From assembly GCA_050248375.1 (NCBI GenBank), contig JBFWSL010000214.1:1-6419 (forward strand): 6,419 bases of DNA. Reading direction: 5' to 3'. The notes below the pieces were generated by a model. The model had not been told where the DNA came from. It was given only the letters and a program-made list of their open reading frames with translations, and did no database searches. A program made the position numbers and the translations under genes. This stretch comes from JAYZVT01 sp050248375. GTDB taxonomy: Bacteria; Pseudomonadota; Alphaproteobacteria; Rhizobiales; Methyloligellaceae. Positions 1 to 4,051 of this stretch are shown in pieces. The number at the start of each line of letters is the position of its first letter. The stretch's first letter is position 1.

Positions 1-783
1 CTGCTCAACGAGGAGGCGAAGGAGCTGGAGGCGCTCGGCGTGGACACCATCCAGTTCGACGAGCCCGCCTTCAACGCCTTCATGAGCGACGTGGTGGAGT
101 GGGGCGTGGACGCGCTCAACCGCGCCCGGCGCGGGCTCCGATGCACCACGGCCGTGCACATCTGCTACGGCTACGGCATCAAGGAGAATATCGATTGGAA
201 GAAGACGCTGGGGGAAGAGTGGCGCCAGTATGAGGAGATCTTTCCCTCGCTCAACCGCAGCGACATCGACCAGGTGTCGCTCGAATGCGCCAACTCGCGC
301 GTGCCCATGTCGCTGATCGGACTGCTCTCCGACAAGGACGTGCTGGTGGGGGCCATCGACGTGGCTTCGCTGGAGGTGGAGTCGCCGGAGCAGGTGGCGG
401 CCACCATCGTCAAGGCGACGCAGTATGTGGCGCCCGAGCGCATCCTGCCCTGCACCAATTGCGGCCTCGCGCCGCTGCCGCGGGACGTGGCCGTGGGCAA
501 GCTGAGGGCGCTGGGGGCGGGCGCGGAGCTGGCGCGGCAGGTGGTGAGGCCGTCGAAGCCCGCGGCGAAGAAACCGGCCAGGCCAGGCAAGAAAGCCGCG
601 AAGAAAACCGCCAAGCCCGCCAAGCCGGCGAAGAAGGCGAAACCCGCCGCAAAGGCAACGAAGAAGTCCGCGCCCAAAAGGGCCGCGCCGAAAAAATCCG
701 CCGCGAAAAAGGCGGCGCCGAAGAAATCGGTGAAGAAGCCGGCGAAGAAGGCCGCCAAGGGCAAGCCGAAGAAGCGGAAATAG
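1..783 (+). CDS. Core MetE-type (cobalamin-independent) methionine synthase family protein, 5' end missing, with H1-like tail
   Basis: The frame is open from the first base and ends at TAG 781-783, so 260 C-terminal residues are visible and the start lies outside the window. It matches the catalytic barrel of cobalamin-independent methionine synthases, zinc enzymes that methylate homocysteine in the cytoplasm. Visible landmarks are QFDEPAF (residues 18-24, substrate-binding acids), HICYGYG (His53 and Cys55), LEC (Glu95) and CTNCGL (Cys154). These line up with the His, Cys, Glu and Cys zinc ligands of E. coli MetE. The core ends near residue 183 with KLRALGAGAELARQVVR, the usual end of short core-MetE proteins. 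After it come 77 Lys/Ala/Pro-rich residues that the family does not normally have. The methyl donor cannot be told: several core-MetE families use donors other than methyl-tetrahydrofolate, and partner proteins may lie upstream. Family assignment is firm; exact reaction is uncertain. Confidence 0.88.
   Translation: MLNEEAKELEALGVDTIQFDEPAFNAFMSDVVEWGVDALNRARRGLRCTTAVHICYGYGIKENIDWKKTLGEEWRQYEEIFPSLNRSDIDQVSLECANSRVPMSLIGLLSDKDVLVGAIDVASLEVESPEQVAATIVKATQYVAPERILPCTNCGLAPLPRDVAVGKLRALGAGAELARQVVRPSKPAAKKPARPGKKAAKKTAKPAKPAKKAKPAAKATKKSAPKRAAPKKSAAKKAAPKKSVKKPAKKAAKGKPKKRK
550..780 (+). repeat. Low-complexity Lys/Ala/Pro-rich coding segment (histone H1-like tail)
   Basis: This segment encodes the last 77 residues of the MetE-like protein. 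By my count it has 31 Lys and 3 Arg and no Asp or Glu. It is built from short units such as PAKK, AAKK, APKKS and KKSAAKKAAPKKS. Such tails occur in histone H1 and in bacterial H1-like proteins, where they bind DNA or RNA without sequence specificity. The repeated AAG and GCC codons make the stretch prone to length change by slippage. The frame is continuous with the enzyme core, and I see no sign of a frameshift at the junction. Confidence 0.85.
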
Positions 784-794
784 GCGCGGACGCA

Positions 795-819
795 GTCCAG
801 CCCCTTATCGGGCACGGAC
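795..819. terminator. Weak imperfect hairpin between convergent genes
   Basis: GTCC (795-798) and GCCC (800-803) pair with GGGC (810-813) and GGAC (816-819) around a CTTATC loop. The hairpin lies in the 37-bp gap between the stop codons of the methyltransferase (+) and the carbonic anhydrase (-). Its position suits a bidirectional terminator, but the stem is short and interrupted and there is no T-run on either side. I am not sure it is functional. Confidence 0.25.
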
Positions 820-820
820 C

Positions 821-1447
821 CTAGACCGGGCCGAACTTTCCCGTCGTCTCGTCGAGGGCGCGGAGCTGGCCGGTGGCGATGGCGAAGTGGGCGCCGTGCA
901 GTTGCAGCTTGCCGCGTTCCTCGAGGATGCGCACGCAGGGGAAGCTGCGCAGGTTGGCGAGCGAGTTGATCACCGAGGCTTCCTCCAGGGCGAGCTGACG
1001 CCCGGCCGGCGGCAGGGACGGGTCCACGCTCTTCGCCAGCGGCTCGATCATGCCGATCCACTTGCCGATGAAATCGCCGGGCGACATGGGCTCGTGCTCG
1101 GTCTCCAGCGCAGCCGCGATGCCGCCGCAGCCGCCGTGGCCGAGGACGACGATGTGCGCCACCCGCAGGGCCATGACGGCGAATTCGAGCGCGGCGGAGG
1201 TGCCGTGATGCTCGCCGTCGGGGGCGTAGTGAGGCACCAGGTTGGCCACGTTGCGCACCACGAACAGCTCGCCCGGCCCCGCGTCGAAGATGGTTTCGGG
1301 CGCGGCCCGGGAATCGCAGCAGCCGATGACCATGACGCCGGGCCGTTGGCCGCGCTCGGCCAGCCGCTCGTAGCGCTGGCGTTCGCTGGCGAGACGGTCG
1401 GTCCGGAAGCGCCGGTAGCCAGCAAGGATTTCGTCGGGGAGGGGCAT
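821..1447 (-). CDS. Beta-class carbonic anhydrase
   Basis: The 208-residue protein interconverts CO2 and bicarbonate with a catalytic zinc in the cytoplasm. The family signature is complete: CCDSR at residues 43-47 gives zinc ligand Cys43 and the Asp45/Arg47 dyad, and HGGC at 104-107 gives ligands His104 and Cys107. FVVRNVANLVP (62-72) and the following Gly-rich stretch also match. Length is close to the roughly 210-220 residues usual for bacterial enzymes such as Can and CynT; I cannot choose between those symbols. ATG at 1447 is the only plausible start, because an in-frame stop lies 11 codons upstream (1478-1480) with no ATG, GTG or TTG between. There is no purine-rich Shine-Dalgarno before it, so translation may be leaderless or weakly initiated. 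It is divergent from the small secreted gene and convergent with the methyltransferase. Bicarbonate for carboxylases is the likely cellular purpose; that is inference. Confidence 0.95.
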   Translation of the reverse strand: MPLPDEILAGYRRFRTDRLASERQRYERLAERGQRPGVMVIGCCDSRAAPETIFDAGPGELFVVRNVANLVPHYAPDGEHHGTSAALEFAVMALRVAHIVVLGHGGCGGIAAALETEHEPMSPGDFIGKWIGMIEPLAKSVDPSLPPAGRQLALEEASVINSLANLRSFPCVRILEERGKLQLHGAHFAIATGQLRALDETTGKFGPV

Positions 1448-1526
1448 TGGAGGAACGCGATTGAGATGAGGCGGATGTTACCGCGGGTGATACCGGCCCA
1501 AGGGGCGATGCTCAAGGGCGCAGACC

Positions 1527-1554
1527 TGCCTTGTCCACTCATTGCCTTGTCCAC
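1527..1554. promoter_or_regulatory. Two 12-bp direct repeats, 16-bp period, upstream of carbonic anhydrase
   Basis: TGCCTTGTCCAC occurs at 1527-1538 and again at 1543-1554, separated by TCAT. The pair lies in the divergent intergenic region, 80-107 bp upstream of the carbonic anhydrase start. Two close identical sites could be a tandem binding site for a regulator. No known regulator motif is recognised, and function is inferred only from position. Confidence 0.35.
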
Positions 1555-1571
1555 CCGTTAGGATTAACGGG
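1554..1571. promoter_or_regulatory. 7-bp perfect inverted repeat (operator candidate)
   Basis: CCCGTTA (1554-1560) and TAACGGG (1565-1571) are perfect complements around GGAT. The site abuts the direct repeats at 1527-1554 and begins the AT-richer stretch where a promoter would be expected. The 18-bp palindrome has the size of a dimeric regulator site. It could serve either divergent gene. Confidence 0.35.
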
Positions 1572-1593
1572 CAAGCTTAACTTTATACAACCT

Positions 1594-1622
1594 TTGATTG
1601 TATTTCGATCATGGATTTCAAT
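1594..1622 (+). promoter_or_regulatory. Possible sigma70-type promoter for the small secreted protein
   Basis: TTGATT (1594-1599) and TTCAAT (1617-1622) are spaced 17 bp and match 4 of 6 bases at both -35 and -10. The block 1560-1622 is much more AT-rich than the rest of the window. Transcription would start near 1629, at the foot of the hairpin at 1628-1655. TATACA at 1584-1589 is a rival -10 without a good -35. On the other strand the same area holds TACAAT (1602 to 1597), a possible -10 for the carbonic anhydrase. Confidence 0.3.
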
Positions 1623-1627
1623 CTCCG

Positions 1628-1655
1628 GTAGATGCCGCACTCAAGCGGCATCTGC
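1628..1655 (+). promoter_or_regulatory. Strong 5'-leader hairpin directly before the ribosome binding site
   Basis: AGATGCCGC (1630-1638) pairs perfectly with GCGGCATCT (1645-1653) around loop ACTCAA. One G-U and one G-C pair extend the stem to 11 bp (1628-1655). The stem ends exactly where the Shine-Dalgarno AAGGGAGA (1656-1663) begins, leaving that site single-stranded. A stable hairpin at the 5' end of the transcript would be expected to protect the mRNA or tune translation. The pairing is directly visible; the role is inferred. Confidence 0.5.
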
Positions 1656-1663
1656 AAGGGAGA
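1656..1663 (+). promoter_or_regulatory. Ribosome binding site deciding the start of the small secreted protein
   Basis: AAGGGAGA lies 6 nt before ATG 1670. It is one of the two clearest Shine-Dalgarno sequences in the window, and it selects this ATG over the upstream in-frame TTG at 1598, which would put residues ahead of the signal peptide. Confidence 0.7.
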
Positions 1664-1669
1664 AAACCC

Positions 1670-2050
1670 ATGACCACTGTGAAGACGATTGGCGCCCTCG
1701 CCGGCGCCGCCTGCCTGGCCTTCGCTTCGGCTCCCGCCGTCGCCGGCCCGCTCTCTCCGGCCCTGCTGACCCCGGCGGTCGCCGTGGACGGCGCCCTGCC
1801 GGTCATCAAGACCGGCGCCCGCGTCGGCCGCGGCCATTCCTCCGGCCTCGGCATCGGCCTGGGTCTCGGACTGGGTCTCGGCATCGACAGCGGCAAGAGC
1901 CACAAGAAGAATGGCGGCCTCGCGGTCGGCGTCGGCGCCGACCTCGGCGCCAAGGTCGATCTTGGCCGGCTGACCGACGTGAATGTCGGCCTGGGCCTGG
2001 GCACCGGCATCAAGCTGGGCTCGTCCCACAAGCGGCGCGGACGCTACTAG
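1670..2050 (+). CDS. Small secreted basic glycine-alternating protein, function unknown
   Basis: This 126-residue protein is not recognised. Residues 1-25 form a clear Sec signal peptide: Lys5, a hydrophobic core, then APAVA with cleavage after Ala25. The mature part of about 101 residues is basic (about 13 Lys/Arg against 5 Asp, no Glu) and rich in glycine. Residues 59-71 alternate Gly with Leu/Ile, and VGVGADLGAKVDLG (87-99) and VNVGLGLGTGIKLG (104-117) continue this pattern. Three Ser/His-basic segments punctuate it: GRGHSSG (53-59), GKSHKKNGG (75-83) and GSSHKRRGRY (117-126). The last two suggest an internal duplication of a Gly-rich block followed by SHK+basic. Alternating small and hydrophobic residues favour extended strands, so a surface-associated or fibril-like protein is possible, as is a cationic peptide. 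It is divergent from carbonic anhydrase, with a structured leader. Its stop codon sits at the edge of a repeat element. Confidence 0.72.
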   Translation: MTTVKTIGALAGAACLAFASAPAVAGPLSPALLTPAVAVDGALPVIKTGARVGRGHSSGLGIGLGLGLGLGIDSGKSHKKNGGLAVGVGADLGAKVDLGRLTDVNVGLGLGTGIKLGSSHKRRGRY

Positions 2051-2162
2051 CGCATCATCCGGCCAAGTGGATTCGCTTGGCCGACAGGATGATGCGCCAG
2101 TCAATAGCTTGAACATGGTCTTATCGGAAAAGTGGTATCCACTTTTCCGGATCATGCTCTAG
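2050..2162. repeat. Double-palindrome intergenic element (RIME/rhizobial type)
   Basis: Two large palindromes lie side by side. The first pairs GCGCATCATCC (2050-2060) with GGATGATGCGC (2087-2097) and GGCCAAG (2061-2067) with CTTGGCC (2076-2082), with a GACA bulge. The second pairs CGGAAAAGTGG (2125-2135) with CCACTTTTCCG (2139-2149), flanked by near-complementary CATGGTC (2114-2120) and GATCATG (2150-2156). The right end, TTTTCCGGATCATGCTCTAG, matches from memory an intergenic palindrome very common in Rhizobiales genomes. The overall plan of two palindromes in about 110 bp resembles the RIME1 elements of Rhizobium. Both ends carry CTAG (2047-2050 and 2159-2162), which could be the element termini or a 4-bp target duplication. 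The element begins within the TAG stop codon of the upstream gene and may also act as its terminator. Confidence 0.65.
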
Positions 2163-2172
2163 GGCCACTTCC

Positions 2173-2208
2173 CCGGCGCCGGATCCCCCCATCCCCTCTC
2201 CGGCGCCG
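2173..2208. repeat. Pair of self-palindromic CCGGCGCCG blocks
   Basis: CCGGCGCCGG (2173-2182) and CCGGCGCCG (2200-2208) can pair with each other around an 18-nt C-rich spacer, or each can pair with itself. In such GC-rich DNA this may be chance. It lies between two clearer palindromic elements. Confidence 0.3.
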
Positions 2209-2221
2209 CGGTCCTATAGCG

Positions 2222-2287
2222 GGGCCGGTGCATCTGCGTTCCCCCCTCGGCGGGCGTGGCTCAGCCCGCCGGGAGATGCGCCGGCCC
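2222..2287. repeat. 66-bp nested palindrome (cruciform or bidirectional terminator)
   Basis: The outer arms GGGCCGGTGCATCT (2222-2235) and AGATGCGCCGGCCC (2274-2287) are complementary at 13 of 14 positions, the exception being a G-T wobble. Inside, CGGCGGGC (2248-2255) pairs with GCCCGCCG (2264-2271) around an 8-nt loop. It lies between the convergent ends of the small secreted gene (+) and the beta-barrel gene (-). There is no T-run on either side, so it is not a canonical intrinsic terminator, although it could stop transcription or protect 3' ends. It may instead be another dispersed palindrome family. Confidence 0.5.
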
Positions 2288-2308
2288 ATCGCGCCGGAGC
2301 CGCCGCCC

Positions 2309-2338
2309 CGCCCGATTATTTCACGCCCGATTATTTCG
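2309..2338. repeat. 15-bp tandem duplication covering the stop codon of the beta-barrel gene
   Basis: CGCCCGATTATTTC occurs at 2309-2322 and 2324-2337, a 15-bp period. The right-hand copy contains the TAA stop and last codons of the minus-strand gene, and the left-hand copy repeats them just downstream. This looks like a recent slippage or duplication event, and it leaves the protein end unchanged. Confidence 0.6.
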
Positions 2339-3548
2339 AGAAGGCGTAGTTGAAGCCGCCGGAGAGCTTCCAGACGCCGATGTCCTCTTCCAGGGCCGAG
2401 CTGGCGGTGGTCTCCACCTCGCCCGCGAGCGCCAGGCTGAGGCCCGGCAGCAGGCTGCGGGTCAGCTCCAGCGCCACGCCCTTCGTCAGTTCGGTGTTGT
2501 CGGGCCCCAGGTAGCGCACATGCTCGGCATAGACGGCGAGCGTCGCCGTCAGCTTCTCGTCCAGCGCCCTGGTCAGGCTCACCACGCCCACGTCGCTGCG
2601 CTCGCCGCGCACGCCGTAGATCACCGACTCGTCCAGGTCGCCCAGATACTGCAGTCCGGCTTGCGTCTTCTCGCCGATGCGCCAGGCGAGGCTGGCGTCG
2701 CCGAGCAGGACGGTTTCCGGCGCGTAGGCTGCCTCGTCATAGACCCGGTGGAAGGCCATGACGCCGACCTCTCCCGTGACCGGCCCTTCGCCGCCGATGG
2801 CGACGCCCGCGCGCAGGAAGCCGGAGGTGCTGGAGCGCTCGATGCCGGCCAGGTCATGGGAGCGCCGGTAGCGGATGTCGACGAGGCCCGCGGAGAGCGT
2901 GCCCGTCAGGGCGCTCGTCAGGGGCCGCTCGAGGCCGGTCTCCAGCCCCAGGCGCAAACGGTCGTTGTCGCCGAGGTCGAAGGGGGCGCCGCCGACGTCG
3001 AGGGGCTCGTAGACATAGCTGTCGGCGGTGACGGTGGCGAAGCGGGTCAGCCTGCCGGCGGTCTTGCGGGTCTCGAGGGCGAGCCCCAGGCCGTGATCGA
3101 CGATGCCGCCGTCGTCCTTGCCGCGATAGCTGAGCGTGGCCGCGAGCGCGCGGCCGCCCGCGCCCTTGCCGGCGATGCTGACGGCGCTCTCGATGTCGGC
3201 GAACTCGATCTCGTAGGCCTGGAAGGGCGTATCGATGGAGCCGCGCAGTTGCAGGCCGAGCTGCGCTTCCCCGAGGGCCTTGCGCATGACCAGTTCCTGC
3301 TCGCTGCGGAAATAGGCGGACGGGACGGGATCGAGGTCCTTGTTGGCGTTGGACGTGTAGCCGCCGCGCAGCAGCGCCTGGTAGGAGACCTCCGGGCCGT
3401 CTGCCGGCGCCAGTGCCTGGACCGAGGCCCGGGTCTGCGAGCCCTCGCGCAGCTTTTCCCGCCAGTCCTCGGCATGGACGGGAGACGCCGGCAACACCCC
3501 CAGCAGCAATCCCAATCCAAGGTGGCAATATCGTCCATATACAACCAT
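2331..3548 (-). CDS. Outer-membrane beta-barrel protein (putative porin, BBP2-like)
   Basis: The gene encodes 405 residues from ATG 3548. Residues 1-26 form a signal peptide (Arg6, a Leu/Gly-rich core, then ASPVHA, cleavage before EDW). The mature protein opens with a polar linker and then LLRGGYTSNANKDLDPVPSA, the style of opening seen in putative beta-barrel porin 2 proteins (GGYdSNp). The rest is a run of amphipathic strands (for example LGLQLRGSID, AATLSYRG, RLRLGLETGLERPL and GLVDIRYRRSHDL) separated by polar turns, as in a barrel of perhaps 16 strands. The last strand, WKLSGGFNYAFSK, has Phe two from the end but finishes in Lys, unlike the terminal aromatic residue usual for BamA substrates. 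Such proteins often sit with exopolysaccharide export genes, but none is seen here. There is no good Shine-Dalgarno. The frame stays open upstream into the repeat array, but the signal peptide marks this start. Confidence 0.78.
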   Translation of the reverse strand: MVVYGRYCHLGLGLLLGVLPASPVHAEDWREKLREGSQTRASVQALAPADGPEVSYQALLRGGYTSNANKDLDPVPSAYFRSEQELVMRKALGEAQLGLQLRGSIDTPFQAYEIEFADIESAVSIAGKGAGGRALAATLSYRGKDDGGIVDHGLGLALETRKTAGRLTRFATVTADSYVYEPLDVGGAPFDLGDNDRLRLGLETGLERPLTSALTGTLSAGLVDIRYRRSHDLAGIERSSTSGFLRAGVAIGGEGPVTGEVGVMAFHRVYDEAAYAPETVLLGDASLAWRIGEKTQAGLQYLGDLDESVIYGVRGERSDVGVVSLTRALDEKLTATLAVYAEHVRYLGPDNTELTKGVALELTRSLLPGLSLALAGEVETTASSALEEDIGVWKLSGGFNYAFSK

Positions 3549-3571
3549 AACGGGAATTTCGGCTGTTATGG
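3545..3571 (-). promoter_or_regulatory. Inverted repeat enclosing the start codon of the beta-barrel gene
   Basis: CCATAAC (3545-3551) and GTTATGG (3565-3571) are perfect 7-bp complements around a 13-nt spacer. One arm contains the ATG of the beta-barrel gene (3548-3546). In mRNA the start codon would be paired. As DNA it could be an operator overlapping the translation start. The pairing is visible; the role is inferred. Confidence 0.4.
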
Positions 3572-3593
3572 CTAACAAAGGGTAAAGGGCGGA

Positions 3594-3606
3594 GACCCGG
3601 GGTCCG
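3594..3606 (-). repeat. Family A REP-like unit, truncated
   Basis: GACCCGGGGTCC is the outer part of a reverse-oriented family A unit, and GGAGACCCGGGGTCCG here parallels GAAGACCCGGGGTCCA in the complete copy at 3666-3694. The other arm is missing on the side facing the beta-barrel gene. Confidence 0.55.
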
Positions 3607-3614
3607 TGCGGATT

Positions 3615-3642
3615 TGGACCCCGGCCTTGCGCCGGGGTTTCG
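3615..3642 (+). repeat. Family A REP-like unit
   Basis: ACCCCGGC (3618-3625) pairs with GCCGGGGT (3631-3638) around CTTGC, flanked by TGG and TTCG. This is a complete forward copy. Confidence 0.75.
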
Positions 3643-3665
3643 AATTTTTGCTGTCGCATGTGCGG

Positions 3666-3694
3666 CGAAACCCCGGGCGAAGACCCGGGGTCCA
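3666..3694 (-). repeat. Family A REP-like unit, reverse orientation
   Basis: ACCCCGGG (3670-3677) pairs with CCCGGGGT (3684-3691), bounded by CGAA and CCA. It is a complete copy in opposite orientation to its neighbours, and its inner stem bases differ but still pair. Confidence 0.75.
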
Positions 3695-3702
3695 CGCCGG
3701 TC

Positions 3703-3730
3703 TGGACCCCGGCTTGAAGCCGGGGTTTCG
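3703..3730 (+). repeat. Family A REP-like unit
   Basis: ACCCCGGCTT and AAGCCGGGGT form the arms (3706-3726) around a minimal loop, flanked by TGG and TTCG. It is the cleanest copy, with the same outer flanks as the unit at 3615-3642. Confidence 0.75.
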
Positions 3731-3755
3731 GGTCCTCTTCCGTCCCGCTTTTCTC

Positions 3756-3784
3756 TGGACCCCGGCCTGAAGCCTGAGGTTTCG
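3756..3784 (+). repeat. Family A REP-like unit, decayed right arm
   Basis: TGGACCCCGGCCTGAAGCC is intact, but the right arm reads GCCTGAGGTTTCG instead of GCCGGGGTTTCG, so the outer stem no longer pairs fully. Confidence 0.65.
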
Positions 3785-3828
3785 GGTTTCCTGTGCGGGT
3801 TCTCGGCCCGAACCCCGGACGCGGCGGC

Positions 3829-3859
3829 CCCGGATTCCGCTTCGCTTCATCCGGGCTAC
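3829..3859 (-). repeat. Family B REP-like unit with GTAG head
   Basis: Read on the minus strand, the 31-bp unit begins GTAGCCCGGAT and ends ATCCGGG, with a 7-bp stem (3829-3835 with 3849-3855) and a 13-nt loop. A GTAG tetranucleotide at the foot of the stem is characteristic of REP elements recognised by RAYT transposases. Confidence 0.75.
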
Positions 3860-3864
3860 AGGCC

Positions 3865-3891
3865 GGACCCGGGCCCGAGGCCGGGGTTTCG
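3865..3891 (+). repeat. Family A REP-like unit, diverged
   Basis: GGACCCGGGCCCGAGGCCG followed by GGGTTTCG keeps both family A flanks, but the left arm has changed. It lies between two family B units. Confidence 0.6.
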
Positions 3892-3902
3892 TGCCTCAGC
3901 CC

Positions 3903-3933
3903 GTAGCCCGCATGAAGCGGAGCGGAATGCGGG
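3903..3933 (+). repeat. Family B REP-like unit with compensatory stem change
   Basis: The unit begins GTAGCCCGCAT and ends ATGCGGG. Compared with the other two copies, the fifth stem base and its partner have both changed (G-C to C-G), so the 7-bp stem (3907-3913 with 3927-3933) is preserved. Confidence 0.75.
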
Positions 3934-3959
3934 AAGCGTTGCGCGCGAGGGTTCAACGT

Positions 3960-3990
3960 CCCGGATTCCGCTTCGCTCCATCCGGGCTAC
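3960..3990 (-). repeat. Family B REP-like unit with GTAG head
   Basis: On the minus strand the unit begins GTAGCCCGGAT and ends ATCCGGG, differing from the copy at 3829-3859 by one loop base. It faces the unit at 3903-3933 across 26 bp in the opposite orientation. Confidence 0.75.
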
Positions 3991-4051
3991 GCCCGCCAGC
4001 TCCTGCTGGACCCTGCGCCGGGGAGTCGCGCGGCCCGCGATCGGGGGAGAC

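Larger units (their letters stand above)
3594..4023. repeat. Mosaic array of two REP-like palindrome families filling the intergenic region
   Basis: About 430 bp between the beta-barrel gene and pdxY hold no credible gene and are mostly repeat units. Family A has a TGGACCCCGGC...GCCGGGGTTTCG hairpin; its clear copies are listed separately, with a half copy near 3809-3818 and a decayed copy at 4007-4023. Family B is a 31-bp unit beginning GTAGCCCGGAT and ending ATCCGGG, with three copies. Orientations are mixed, as in bacterial interspersed mosaic elements. No transposase of the RAYT type is visible in the window, so any mobilising enzyme would be elsewhere. Confidence 0.8.

Noticed and set aside
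171..1061. Long minus-strand open frame antisense to the methyltransferase
   Set aside because: Its product is Phe/Ala-rich where it mirrors the Lys codons (AAG read backwards as CTT/TTC), and the opposite strand has a complete zinc-enzyme motif set. It is a composition artefact.
1598..1669. TTG start at 1598 for the small secreted protein
   Set aside because: It would place 24 residues before the signal peptide and translate through the leader hairpin. ATG 1670 has a good Shine-Dalgarno 6 nt upstream.
3549..3956. N-terminal extension of the beta-barrel protein by 136 codons into the repeat array
   Set aside because: The frame is open, but the extra residues are Pro/Gly/Arg-rich translations of hairpin repeats, and the signal peptide starting at 3548 would become internal.
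3996..4009. CCAGC/GCTGG hairpin downstream of pdxY as terminator
   Set aside because: The stem is only 5 bp with no T-run in the direction of transcription, and it is within what GC-rich sequence gives by chance.
3594..4023. CRISPR array
   Set aside because: The repeats are palindromes in both orientations with unequal spacing and two unrelated consensus sequences. There are no uniform spacers and no cas genes.
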